From Bombardia bombarda (taxonomy: Eukaryota; Ascomycota; Sordariomycetes; Sordariales; Lasiosphaeriaceae), in contig JAULSR010000002.1 in assembly GCA_030512295.1 (NCBI GenBank), forward strand, positions 6,820,001-6,884,000: a stretch of 64,000 nt of DNA, written 5' to 3'. Within the stretch, counting starts at the first letter, position 1, and every line of letters begins with the position of its first letter. The translations under genes were made by a program, and so were the position numbers. This document shows positions 22,242 to 32,634 of the stretch, one piece after another. The notes under the pieces are model-generated. The model saw only the letters and a program-made list of their open reading frames with translations, was not told the DNA's origin and searched no databases.

Positions 22242-23152
22242 TTTGGAGAAGACAGCAAGAGGGAGGGTGGGAATGCGAGGGGAGGGGGAGAAGGAGGACC
22301 AAGACGCCAGATAATTCGTCTGTCGTACGATTCGCTGCCCTCAACTGTCGATGTCGCGACTGGCCATCGCCGTCCATGTCGGAACTCCAAGGGGTCCGTC
22401 CATCCCCGAGACAGAAATGCGAGCCAGGTATCCATGGCTGCGGTTTGTTAAGGATGCTGACTGGAAAGAGACATCGGGTCCCCAGGATATCCAGTTGTGC
22501 TAACAGTATGCGGCCCAGAGGGACATTGCGTCAGATGGTGCACGCCAGACGGAGCTCTGCTGATTAAACTCGAGCTTCTGATTGGACTGAATTCAATCTC
22601 CACTTTTCGTCCAAACCCCGACTCTCGATTCCCTGTCTCGAGCCTGTCTGTCGGCGCCGAGCAGCTTCGGATAAAAGCCAGGGGACTGTGCTTTTCGGCC
22701 TACACTGGTTGATTCGGGAATTGTTGCTGTGTAACGCAGACAGGTATGTTATATCCATTTCCAGACGATTGTACGTACGTATAAGTCTTTTTTACCCCTG
22801 ACGTTTGACTTGCAAAGCGTCACCTTGCGGCTTGGCATGGTAACCTTGGCTGATAATTGCTTCTCAATTCCCCAGAACATAGCCCGCCGCTAACCTCCCC
22901 CACATGAAAGCAGGCCAGTGCCCAGTTGGAATGGTAAATGACTCACCCCGGCCCGGCCCAACGCAGACGTACGGAAGGGCGCCGAGGCGACACGCGGGGC
23001 CGTGGGTCAAGTGTTGCGTTGCCGCCATGAATCAAGCCCAGTGGGTTTGTTCTGATAGATAGAGGACAGAGACCTCAGTTTACCTCAGCTGGTCGCTGTA
23101 ACCCATCATATTCTACACGCTCTCTTTCTGCTCTTTTGCAACTCATCTCACC
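22242..23152. other. Divergent promoter region
   Basis: This 0.9 kb region is shared by the hemerythrin-like gene (-) and the GNAT gene (+). No other gene was seen. Confidence 0.5.
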
Positions 23153-24047
23153 ATGGCAACCACTACCACGCCCCCAAACCCCCGCTTGCGCGTCCGCCCC
23201 GCCACGCCCGCCGATGTTGAAGCCATCCTCGACGTCCACTTTGCGGCATTCGGGCCCGACATCATGGACCAGCTCATGTACCCCCAAGGTGTCTCGGCGG
23301 ATGCTAGGACAAAGTTTGGTTACAGCTTCTTTCCACCGACCGCCCCCAACGAGAAGGGGTCTGATGACGCCGCAAGCAAACCCAGCCACAAGAAGAAAAA
23401 GGGCGAGTTGCTGGTCATGGTCGCCGAGGAACTGCCTGCGGACGACGATTCTACTCCTGGCCAGATCATCGCTTTTTCCAAGTGGACTCTGAGCCGCGAG
23501 CCGCGATCAGAGGAAGAGTGGAACGACGGGAGTGAGAACGAGACGGCCGAGACGCTGGGTGAGGGCTGCGACGTCACTGTGTACAACGAGTTTATTGGCG
23601 CCTTGCACAGGAAGCGGAGGGTGTATTCCAGAGGCGATCCTGCCCTGTGTGAGTATCTCCTCTCCGAAGCAATTAACCTATCCCCCGTTTTACGATGAAG
23701 CTGAACCCCTTGACCTATACTACATAGTCCTGGGCCTCCTCGCCTCCACGCCCACCCGTCACCGAACCGGTGCCGGATCGGCGCTGCTGCGCTGGGGCAC
23801 CGAGCTGGCCGACTCGCTAGGTCTCCCGAGCTATCTGGAAGCCTCCCCGTACGGCTACAGTCTGTACAAGAAGTTTGGTTACCAGGAGATTGATGTGCTT
23901 GATCTCAATATTACCGAGAGATGGGGCGCTGTCAAGACAGACGACCGAAACTGGGGCCAGAACTGTGCCGTGGACCTTGTCGGGCCTGCTCCCGAAGGCA
24001 CATTCCGCACCGTCATCATGAAGAGACCGGCCAAGACTGCTGCTTAG
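23153..24047 (+). CDS. GNAT family N-acetyltransferase
   Basis: Two exons, 23153-23648 and 23728-24047; 271 aa. The start is in a strong context (CACCATGG). The N-terminus LRVRPATPADVEAILDVHFAAF is the typical first strand and helix of a fungal GNAT fold. The acetyl-CoA-binding motif A is LLASTPTRHRTGAGSALLRWG (the R-x-x-G-x-G/A pyrophosphate loop), placed just after the intron. It is followed by the YLEASPYGYSLYKKFGYQEID motif B strand-helix. A Lys-rich insertion lies around residues 75-85. The substrate is unknown. Many such fungal proteins act on small molecules, and nothing nearby points to one. Confidence 0.87.
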
Positions 24048-24358
24048 GAGGTGGCGCTTGATCTGCTACAAGTATCAGTGCATGATTGCATATGGTAGGC
24101 ATATGGTAGGTGATTTATTCAATAAGAACTGTACAAACTATCTATGTTATTTTGAAAACTTCTTGAAGATGGTGGTGGTCCTGCCAAACTGATCAAACAT
24201 TCCTCGTCAGGGTATTTTGCTATCAGTTTTCTGCTGTTGACTGGTACACAGTGTTGATACATATGAAAAACAAAACAAAGAAAGAACCTCGTATTCCAAT
24301 ACACATATACCTTCATTCTCGGCCGGTAAGTATGCCACCATCTCAACCACTTATTTTC
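24048..24358. other. Convergent 3' intergenic
   Basis: Spacer between the GNAT and HET-like genes, which converge. No gene was seen. Confidence 0.5.
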
Positions 24359-26908
24359 TCATTTTCTCATCCTTCGAGCTTCGTTCTGTGTCTTGAGGCT
24401 CATCTTCAGCCAGCCCTTTGCTGCTGCTGCCTCATACACGCGAGACGGCATGCGGACAACCGTTTCCTTGTACAGTGTATCAGTCTCAAAACGCCAGCTG
24501 CAGAGAACGGCACGGAGCATGCCACCCTCACGGCCGCAGAGCAGGGCGACAGTGGGCGGCCGCTCAGCGGTGAATATAGTGACGCTCAGCTCGCCCATGT
24601 CAACCAGGGTGAATATATGATGGCCTTGCCGCAGCGAGGGAAGCGCCGAGTTATTCTGGTCTTTGATCCACTCTGGCTCTACACCGCTACGCTCCTTTTT
24701 ATTGCGATGGTCCCTCATGAGTGGTGTTGCCGACGGCGCGTAGGTCAGCCGGCCGGTGTCGTTGCCGAAAACCATCTTCTCCAGCTCTTCTCTTGGCATG
24801 AAACCTTCGAAGGCAACCAGGCTCGGGCTGCTCTTCAACACGGTGCCGCCAAAGAGGCGCCGGACAGAGAAAGGTGAGGCGACGGATAGCAGCAAGCCAA
24901 CGAAGATAAACCCCGCCGCCAGCCAGGCGATGAGGCTTACCTTGACATTGCTAATAAAGTCAGACCAGAAAGGAATGTAGTAGATGACCATTTGGACGCC
25001 GAAGCCCAGCCACCAAAACCCGGCCGCGAGAAAAAGGGCAGCGAAGAGTTTCTTGAAGCCATAATCGCGCTGTACCGTGGCCCGAGGAAAGTCTTTCCAC
25101 CGGATATGGATTGCGCGGCAGTTGTCAAGCATGACGGTTTCATCCTCATACGCGACACCAACTACTTGGCACAAGGGCGTAATGTGGTGCAGATGAGTCT
25201 CGTACTCGTCGGCAACCGTAAGAGTGTTGAAGACGGGCTTCTTGATTTTGACGCCCCCTTCTGAAGCTTCCCACTGCTCCCTGGGCAACAGACAAAGCAT
25301 GCGCTCCACTAGCTGGTCGCTGTCGTTGCCGAGGGATAGGCGTGCTAGGTTCTGGAAGACCGTATTGCCGTCGTTGCGGTTGACTCGATAGCGCATCATG
25401 CCCATGACGGCGTATGCCAGGTCCGATTTCGTCTTTTCTGTCTTTCTTTTGCCTCCAAGGGCTGCGATAGTGACCGACAGCAGCTCCAGGCGACTCAACG
25501 TCAGCAATCCCGAGTAGTGTTCGGCTAGGAGACGGGTAGCGTCCTCTGAAGCTCTGTTGTTGAAGTCCGTTCTGGCCCAGACGGTGGACGTCATCTCGAC
25601 CTTGTGGAGCGGCTTGCTGACGAGCTGACCATCTACTGCTTCGTGACAAAACAAAATATTCTCACGGGGAGCAAGCAAGCCCTCCTGCAGCGTCCACATT
25701 CTGGAGCCCCAGCCTTTGCGTTCCTCAGCTGTGTCCTCCTTCAACATGACGGCGACGCAGCTTGAGCCTCGGATGACGTCGCACATGGTGTAGATGTCGT
25801 AGTCCTTTTCGTCCCCGTCCTCTTGAAACGCCGTCCTTTCATCACGCCAGTAGGCAGAACAGCCTTGGCGCTCCGTGATCACCTCCGCCATACGGTCGAT
25901 CTGTTTCTTCTGGCCTTTGTCTTCCTCTTTGAACCGATCCCACTGATAGCTGATGAAGACGTACTTCAGATCGATCCTCTTGTCGCCGTCAACCTCCATC
26001 TCAACCCAGCGGTCACCGTCCTTGACTACGAGCTTCCGGGGACATTCAGCCCGTCTCCTGACATCAAGCAGCGCGTTGGATTGGATCTCAGACCCAGGCG
26101 CCATATCCAGGGGGTTGACGGCATACTTTGGCCAGTTCCAGTGAAAGCCGGGGTAGTCGGTGTAGGTGTCCTTGACTTCCTCGTCCTCCCACTCGTTGAG
26201 GCCCGGGATAGCCAGCATCATCTGCAGCGGTATCGCCACGATTAGCAGACGTATGCTGCCGTTGATTTTGGCGAGAATGCCATGTTGTCTGAACGGAGTG
26301 AGAGCCCACTCAGCCATGGATAGGACCTTGGGCACATTGCCGCGTACGTTTGTGCGGATCCAGTCGCCCGTTCGCAGCTCATTGACGTTGGCAAGAACAC
26401 GGCCAGAGGCCTGTACGACCAGCCTTCTTGGGACAGAGTTTGTTGGACTGAGGTAGACGGCTACGTCGTCAAACTTCGAGCTCTCCAGGTGGAATTGATT
26501 GAGATACTTGTATGTGCCGCGGTCTTTGACCATCTGGCCCTTGTTGTCGTCGGGCTGGGAATTCTTTTCATTGTTGTCATCGTTCTTGTGGGCAGTGCCG
26601 CCTAGTTCAGCGTCGCCGGTGTAGGTCATGGGACGGTAGGGACGGTAGACGAGACGGAAGCGTTTCAAGGCCTTCTTGCCGCTGAATTGTTTGTCGAGTT
26701 GCTCTTGGGTTTTTTGGCGATAAGTCTTGGACCATGGCAGGCAGCCGGCCTTTTTGTCGTCGGGGTCGGGTGACGGTTTGTTCACTTCAGGGGTCGCAGG
26801 GAATATTGTGATTGGTGTAAATGGTCCAGACATGACTGTGACCATAGGCTCTGCTGCATGCTCTGGTGTTTCTTTCTGGCGAGCGCCAAACTTCGAGGAA
26901 GAAGCCAT
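24359..26908 (-). CDS. HET-like (heterokaryon-incompatibility-type) protein with transmembrane segments
   Basis: One uninterrupted frame of 849 codons. Residues 315-412 resemble the core of HET domains: KYVFISYQW, then a Cys-Ala-Tyr-Trp-Arg-Asp-Glu stretch, DIYTMCDVIRGSSCVAVML, and WGSRMWTLQEGLLA. The last is the WxxRxWTxQE signature that closes HET motif 3. Three hydrophobic helices flank it at about 216-236, 621-645 and 657-678, so the protein is probably membrane-anchored with the HET region on one side. The N-terminal 130 residues are polar and low complexity. HET proteins trigger programmed death on non-self recognition when paired with partner alleles, and many members of the family have no known partner. 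Function here is inferred by family only. Confidence 0.7.
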   Translation of the reverse strand: MASSSKFGARQKETPEHAAEPMVTVMSGPFTPITIFPATPEVNKPSPDPDDKKAGCLPWSKTYRQKTQEQLDKQFSGKKALKRFRLVYRPYRPMTYTGDAELGGTAHKNDDNNEKNSQPDDNKGQMVKDRGTYKYLNQFHLESSKFDDVAVYLSPTNSVPRRLVVQASGRVLANVNELRTGDWIRTNVRGNVPKVLSMAEWALTPFRQHGILAKINGSIRLLIVAIPLQMMLAIPGLNEWEDEEVKDTYTDYPGFHWNWPKYAVNPLDMAPGSEIQSNALLDVRRRAECPRKLVVKDGDRWVEMEVDGDKRIDLKYVFISYQWDRFKEEDKGQKKQIDRMAEVITERQGCSAYWRDERTAFQEDGDEKDYDIYTMCDVIRGSSCVAVMLKEDTAEERKGWGSRMWTLQEGLLAPRENILFCHEAVDGQLVSKPLHKVEMTSTVWARTDFNNRASEDATRLLAEHYSGLLTLSRLELLSVTIAALGGKRKTEKTKSDLAYAVMGMMRYRVNRNDGNTVFQNLARLSLGNDSDQLVERMLCLLPREQWEASEGGVKIKKPVFNTLTVADEYETHLHHITPLCQVVGVAYEDETVMLDNCRAIHIRWKDFPRATVQRDYGFKKLFAALFLAAGFWWLGFGVQMVIYYIPFWSDFISNVKVSLIAWLAAGFIFVGLLLSVASPFSVRRLFGGTVLKSSPSLVAFEGFMPREELEKMVFGNDTGRLTYAPSATPLMRDHRNKKERSGVEPEWIKDQNNSALPSLRQGHHIFTLVDMGELSVTIFTAERPPTVALLCGREGGMLRAVLCSWRFETDTLYKETVVRMPSRVYEAAAAKGWLKMSLKTQNEARRMRK

Positions 26909-28152
26909 CTTTTCAGGTTAGATGCTTGAATCTTAGCTACACTGGTAAATGTATGTGTGTTGGTTAGGTCGAGGGGACGTGGAAAGAATGCAATGCAGGG
27001 TCGAAAGCAGCTGGGCTCCTGGGAACATCATACATGAATTCTCTGCTCTTAGTAGCAAGAATGAAATCCACCGTACTCAGGTACCTTGAGGCAACAGCAT
27101 TATGGACAATGAGGCTCTGCTGCTTTGCTTTGGTCCTTGAGCAATCTGATTTCATTTCGCACGTTGCTTTGGACCACAGCCGCGGATAGGGTAAGCGCGT
27201 GAGTAAGCCACATGTATCTCTTGGCGATGGCCTCTTCACCGAATCGCCAGAGCTGAAAGCTGGCTTCTGATATCGCTTGGCAAGCGGCACCCTCTTGGGC
27301 TTGCGGCCCGAAGCAGTGGGGGTTTCACCCATATAGGAGCTGTAAACCAGCTGCTTCAGCTCCCAGGTTGAACATTGTCAAATCTTTCACAATGCGAGGC
27401 ACTCCTCGACTCAAGAGCATCAGCTTTCCTGTATCATGAAGGTAGCACGAGTATTTCCACTCAGTCCTATGCTATCTTTGGACATTACAGTCACATATCA
27501 CCAGCTATAATCAAAGAATTATCAGCTTGCCTACCTACCTAGGCACATGCAGGGAGCAAATGCTTCATCGTAGCTCCGACGGGTCACATTGAACTTGAAG
27601 CAGGCTGACGATGTCAACCCTTCGTACTACAGAGTTCGTTTACTTCGTGGTGGTGTAAATAGGCATACAAGCTGTGCCATAAATACCTCCCGTCCCTAGC
27701 AAATCAAGTCCTCGTTACACATGACTCGGTTACACAACGCTACACCTTCTATCCTCGGCCATCGTACCGCGTAAAATGTCACCCAAGCTGCAATCTATGG
27801 CCACATCACCACCCACCACCTGCAATCACCCCATTTACAATGATAACACCAAGTGCACAGTGGGCTGAGTTGATGCTAAGTTGGGTGTGATCTCGCCAGT
27901 TTCGGTGTATTCAACCGCCTGGGGCTAGTACTGCGGCAGGATATTGATGCCTATGGACGACTTGGAGCTGCATGTGCGCGCTGACAGGTAGGTAGATATT
28001 AGCTATTGAGGTCGCAAAGTCGAGCGTGACATTGAACTTTACCAACCAGAGTTTCAACTGACTGGAAGAGTCCTCTAGCAACTGTTTACCGTGCATGGCT
28101 GGCAGTTTGTTGCATATCATCTTTCCATCGACATTGACGCCGGGGCAGTGAA
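26909..28152. other. Intergenic, AT-richer
   Basis: No supported gene; a 122-codon frame at 26964-27332 (-) has no motif. A CCTACCTACCTAGG word lies at about 27529-27545. Confidence 0.45.
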
Positions 28153-28659
28153 TCATGAGATCGCGGCTCTAACTCGATGTTCAATCACTTTTTGATTTAA
28201 GACCAAGGTAGAGCCTTGTCTGCAGTAGGGTTCTGAATAATGCTGAATTCTCGCTGTGCCTCTCCAAGAAGACCTAGGCATATACCATCGTCGTCTTGCT
28301 AGAGCTGCCGTATCCCTTGGTCTTTTGATCACGGCAATCATGCGCACCATCCGCAGCTTCCAAGCGTCTGTTGTAGTGTGATCTGAAGTTTGTTCAGAGC
28401 CCTGCCCGGCCTCTGCCAAGAGGACCTGACCGTATCTGACTACAGGTATGGACTGTAGGATCTCGTTTCCCACTCCCAACGCGCTCATGGCACCTCTCAC
28501 TCTCCCATGTACGCTTTCTTGGATGACCATTAGGGGAGAGTTCCGTCGTGCCACGCATATGCCTATCAGGACAAAGACCGCCACCGTGGAGCAGAGTACA
28601 ATGGATAGCACCGGAGGATCACCTTTGGGGTCGTGAGGGGCGGTCGATAATGCCGGCAT
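28153..28659 (-). pseudogene. Small membrane protein, possibly a RING (ATL-like) gene that lost its RING
   Basis: A 168-codon frame. Residues 15-38 form a clear transmembrane helix (PPVLSIVLCSTVAVFVLIGICVARR). Next comes SALGVGNEILQSIPVVRYG, which resembles the segment linking the membrane helix to the RING-H2 in fungal ATL-type ubiquitin ligases. The remainder, up to the stop, has no C3H2C3 zinc pattern, and none is evident in the frames downstream. Either it is a decayed ligase or an unrelated small membrane protein. Confidence is low. Confidence 0.35.
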
Positions 28660-29554
28660 GTTACTGAAGAACGAGAACGGGAGCCGAATAAGGAGTGAGT
28701 AGGTACTTGGTCAGTCGAGAGCGGATGTGAAGGGAAGTAGTTGAAAGCTTTATCTACTCTCGTTTAAAGACTGGAAGATGACATGCATACGCCTGTATAT
28801 GTGGTTATGATCTGGGGTGCTCGGCTCTGGCTGTGTGGTAGCATCACTATCAACAGGAATGTGATGCCTCAAGCCGTCTGCCCTCTAGATCCATTATCTG
28901 GACGAGATCCCTTAGACGCAAAATTGATACGTGCACCTGCACCCCAATAAAAACGATGGTCTAGAATAGTTACCAAGGACACAGAAAGGATGAAACTCGA
29001 GTTCTATTTATCATTAGAATTTCCAGGCTAAGCCAGGAATACCGCCTTAGACAAAGTTGTCAACGTCGACAAAGGGTCAGTGCTGCGATGACGCCAAGAT
29101 GGGTGGTGGATTGACGTCCCTGGGATGCAATGGTGGGGTGTTGACCTGTAGCTTCAATGGGTTACGAGCACAGGTACTGAATGGTGCCACATGTTAAAAG
29201 GTGACGAGAAAAGGCAGTGTTTGCATCAGATATTTAAGCTTTACTAACATGAACATTAGAAAGCACTTGGCTTCCCCACCGTGGCTCCACCAAAATCACC
29301 CCACAGCAACGGGCGGGGAGCTCTGACGATACCAGCCAATCACAAGCTCGGAGCCTCATCGAAAGGCATCGAAAGTCCAGAGCTTTCCACGCCGTTGCGC
29401 AGCAGTCTCGTCCCTGAAATTGGCCCTCCTCCTTCAAACTTATCTCTCCCAAACCAAAAGAAAACAACAAGAACCTAAGCAGACGAACTATACTATACAC
29501 TAATCGAAACCCTTCATAATCCATTGTATACCCGATCAACGTAACGCCTACAAG
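28660..29554. other. Divergent upstream region of STI1
   Basis: No gene supported. The minus-strand open frame at 29234-29734 overlaps the STI1 5' end and has no motif. Confidence 0.5.
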
Positions 29555-31484
29555 ATGTCGACCGCAGACGAGCTCAAAGCTCTCGGCAACAAGGCCATCG
29601 CTGCGAAGAATTTCGACGAGGCTATGTAAGTTGTCACCACCGGGAAGGACATGCATGATACCATGAGCAGCAGCTGACCTCTCGTGCAGCGACAAGTTCA
29701 CCCAGGCCATTGCCATCGACCCCACCAACCACATTTTCTACAGCAACCGGTCTGCTGCCTACGCCTCGAAAAAGGAGTGGGAAAGCGCCTTGAAAGATGC
29801 CGAAAAGACTACAGAGATCAAGCCTGACTGGCCCAAGGGATGGGGACGGAAAGGCACAGCCATGTATGGACTGGGCGACCTTCTCGGAGCACACGACGCA
29901 TATGAGGAAGGCCTCAAGCTCGACCCCAACAATGCCGGCATGAAGAATGACTTGGCATCGGTAAAGCGGGCGATGGAGCAGGAGGCAGGAACAGGTAAGA
30001 AATCCACAACGGATAACTACTGGCATAGGCACAAGTCTGACGCGCGTCTGTAAAGGAGGTGACCCGAGTGGTGGCATTGGCCAGATGTTCAGCGACCCGA
30101 ATCTGCTCCAGAAGCTCGCCCGCAACCCCAAGACCAGCGGCTTTCTTGCCGACCCCAGCTTTATGGCAAAGCTGCAAGCTATCAAGCAGAACCCTCAAAA
30201 CGCACAGGACCTGTTCAGCGACCCCCGGATGATCCAGGTGCTCGGCGTGCTGATGGGCGTCGACATGGATATGAGCGGCGTGGGGCCAACTCCGGGTGCA
30301 ACCTCGAGCTCAAGGGTGGCAGAGGAAGAGGACGTAGAGATGCCCGATGCGAGGAGGTCCGCCCCGGCTCAGAAGGCTAAGGAGCCTTCACCCGAGCCTG
30401 AAGAGGTGGACGATGAAGCCCTGGAGAAGAAGAAGGCGAAGGAGGCTGCCGATAAGGAGAAGGCGCTCGGCACTGAGAACTACAAGAAGCGCAACTTTGA
30501 GGAGGCCATCAAGCACTACCAGGCGGCTTGGGACTTGCACAAGGACATCACCTACCTCAACAACCTCGGCGCTGCGTTCTTTGAGAAGGGAGACTTCCAG
30601 TCCTGCATCGACACGTGCAACAAGGCAGTCGAGGAGGGCCGTGCTTCGTATGCTGACTTCAAGATGATTGCTAAGTCCTTGGCACGCATCGGCTCTGCTT
30701 ACGAGAAGTTGGGCGACCTCGGGCAAGCCGTCGACTACTACAACATGTCTCTCCGTGAGCACCGCACACCCGAGGTTGTTAACAAGCTTAGGGCTACCGA
30801 GCGCAACAAGATCGAGGCTGCCAAGAAGGCTTATATTGACCCGGTCAAGGCCGAGGAGGCCCGCGAGGAGGGCAACAAAAAGTTTAAGGAGTCGGACTGG
30901 CCCGGTGCGGTGGCTGCATACACCGAGATGACGAAGCGGGCCCCCGACGACCCGCGTGGCTACAGCAACCGCGCCGCTGCCTTCGTCAAGCTGCTTGAGT
31001 TCCCCAGTGCTCTTGATGACTGCAACACGGCCATCAAGAAGGACCCCAAGTTCATCCGCGCGTACATTCGCAAGGCACAGACATACTTTGGCATGCGCGA
31101 GTACAGCAAGTCTGTCGATGCCTGCACCGAGGCGCATGACATTGACAACGAGCACCACAACGGCGCCAACGCTAGGGAGATTGAGCAGCAGCAGCAGAAG
31201 GCGTTCACTGCCATGTATGCGGCGAGAGAGAACGAGACTGAGGAGCAGACTCGGGAGCGGTTGGCGCGCGACCCTGAGGTGAGTTAGCTGACGAGTTTGT
31301 TTTCAGCGCAACAAGCTAACCATATATCAAGATTATGGGCATCATGCAGGACCCTGTCATGCAGGCCATCCTCCAGCAGGCACAAAATGAGCCTGCCGCT
31401 CTGGCCGAGCATATGAGAAACCCGACGATCAAGACCAAGATCCAGAAGCTCGTCGCTGCTGGTGTCATTCGCGTCGGCAGATAA
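29555..31484 (+). CDS. STI1: Hsp70-Hsp90 organising co-chaperone Sti1/Hop
   Basis: Four exons: 29555-29625, 29690-29994, 30056-31278 and 31332-31484; 583 aa against about 589 in yeast. The order is canonical: TPR1 (residues 1-115, LGNKAIAAKNFDEAI..), DP1 (GQMFSDPNLLQKLARNP..), a charged linker, TPR2A (LGTENYKKRNFEEAIKHY..), TPR2B (AREEGNKKFKESDWPGAV..), and a C-terminal DP2 starting at the last splice (IMGIMQDPVMQAILQQ). Sti1 bridges Hsp70 and Hsp90 through their EEVD tails in the cytosol and passes clients between them. It ends about 350 bp from the convergent nicotinamidase gene. The short first exon ends after only 23 codons, which is common for fungal genes. Confidence 0.95.
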
Positions 31485-31832
31485 ATTCGCCGCGAAAGAA
31501 ATGAATGGAATACTATAGTATAGGGATAGGAGGGGCGAAGGGCAGCTTTGTTGTCGGGTGTTTTGGGACCCGGGTTGTTACGATATACGCCTTGTCATCT
31601 ACTGAGCATTCCCAGTCTCAGCTTTTAGGGGTTAATCGTCACCTGTAATGAAGCGTATGAGAAATGAGCATGGTTGTTTGTACTCTACGTTGCACAGGAT
31701 TATTGCACAATGAAATTACCTGTTGTGACCTTTTTTTTTTTTTTTGACCAGCATGACACGACGAATAGGGTGACCTTGGACAATGAAACACACATGATAT
31801 CATAAACACACGAACCCCCTATCTACCTAGTG
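31485..31832. other. Convergent 3' intergenic with T15
   Basis: Spacer between STI1 and the nicotinamidase gene. It holds a T15 run at 31731-31745 and nothing else visible. Confidence 0.55.
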
Positions 31833-32634
31833 CTACGCATAGAGTCGTCGGACCTCTGGACTGTCCTGAGTGACCACCCTGACACCGGTGGCCTCAATCT
31901 CGCCCTTGCACTGTGGCCACCCGGGTCCATCGACGGGGCGTGTCGCCTCCTCGATGATAAAGGTAGTGAAGCCCTCGGTGGCGGCATCAACCGCGGTATG
32001 GCGGACGCAGTAATCACCGGCGAGCCCGACAACGTAGACGTGGGTGATGGCGGCATCCTTGAGGATGGCGGCCAGCCCGCTGTCGCTGACATGGGGAGTA
32101 AAGGGGTCATAAAAGGCACTGTACATCTCGACGCGCGGGTCGATGCCCTTCTCGATGACGCGGTCGAAGCGGGTGGCGTCGAGCTCGGTCACCAGGGCGG
32201 CGCCGGGCGTGTCCTGGACGCAGTGGACCGGCCACAGGCGGGTCTCGTAGCTGTCGGCCGGGTCGTTGGGGTTGACGACGGTGCACGTGTCGACAAAGGG
32301 CTGCTTGCCCGCGTGGTTGCAGGCGAACGAGATGTGGCTGGCGGGGTGCCAGTCCTTGGTGGCGATGCGGATGGCGAAGGACGGGAGGGCGAGGAGGCTG
32401 TTGATTAGTGGGATGGTGTCGCGGGCTGAGGCGACGGCGAGGGAGCCGTTCTGTGGGAGAGGGGGTAGGTAGGGTGTTGGGTTAGCTGTGTGGAAGGGAG
32501 GGTAGAATGTGATTTTGAGAAGGGGGGATGAGTGAGTGAGTGGATGAGTTGCTGCTTACAGGCGGGCAAAAGTCCTCTTGCATGTCGACGACGAGCAGGG
32601 CGGCCTTCATGGCCTCGCTCGGCTGCTCGGCCAT
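31833..32634 (-). CDS. PNC1: Nicotinamidase (Pnc1-type isochorismatase-fold hydrolase)
   Basis: Two exons, 32634-32560 and 32450-31833; 230 aa. The enzyme converts nicotinamide to nicotinic acid in NAD salvage and so relieves sirtuin inhibition. The catalytic triad is recognisable: Asp in LLVVDMQEDF, Lys in IATKDWHP, and Cys in GLAGDYCVRHTA. The metal site DWHPxSH is intact. The intron falls directly after DFCPP, a loop that often carries an intron in fungal orthologues, and exon 2 resumes with NGSLAVASA. Length fits the family (about 215-230). The minus-strand ATG at 32634 is the only ATG of the frame before the catalytic Asp; Met9 is a less likely alternative. Confidence 0.92.

Noticed and set aside
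29341..29400. GAA/TTC words upstream of STI1 as a heat-shock element
   Set aside because: The GAA and TTC units do not keep the 5-bp phasing needed for an HSF site, so no call was made.
30388..31158. 256-codon open frame on the minus strand
   Set aside because: It lies exactly antisense to the STI1 coding exon, a codon-bias shadow with no motif.
31830..32408. 192-codon open frame on the plus strand
   Set aside because: It is antisense to the nicotinamidase exon, whose catalytic motifs are clear on the other strand.
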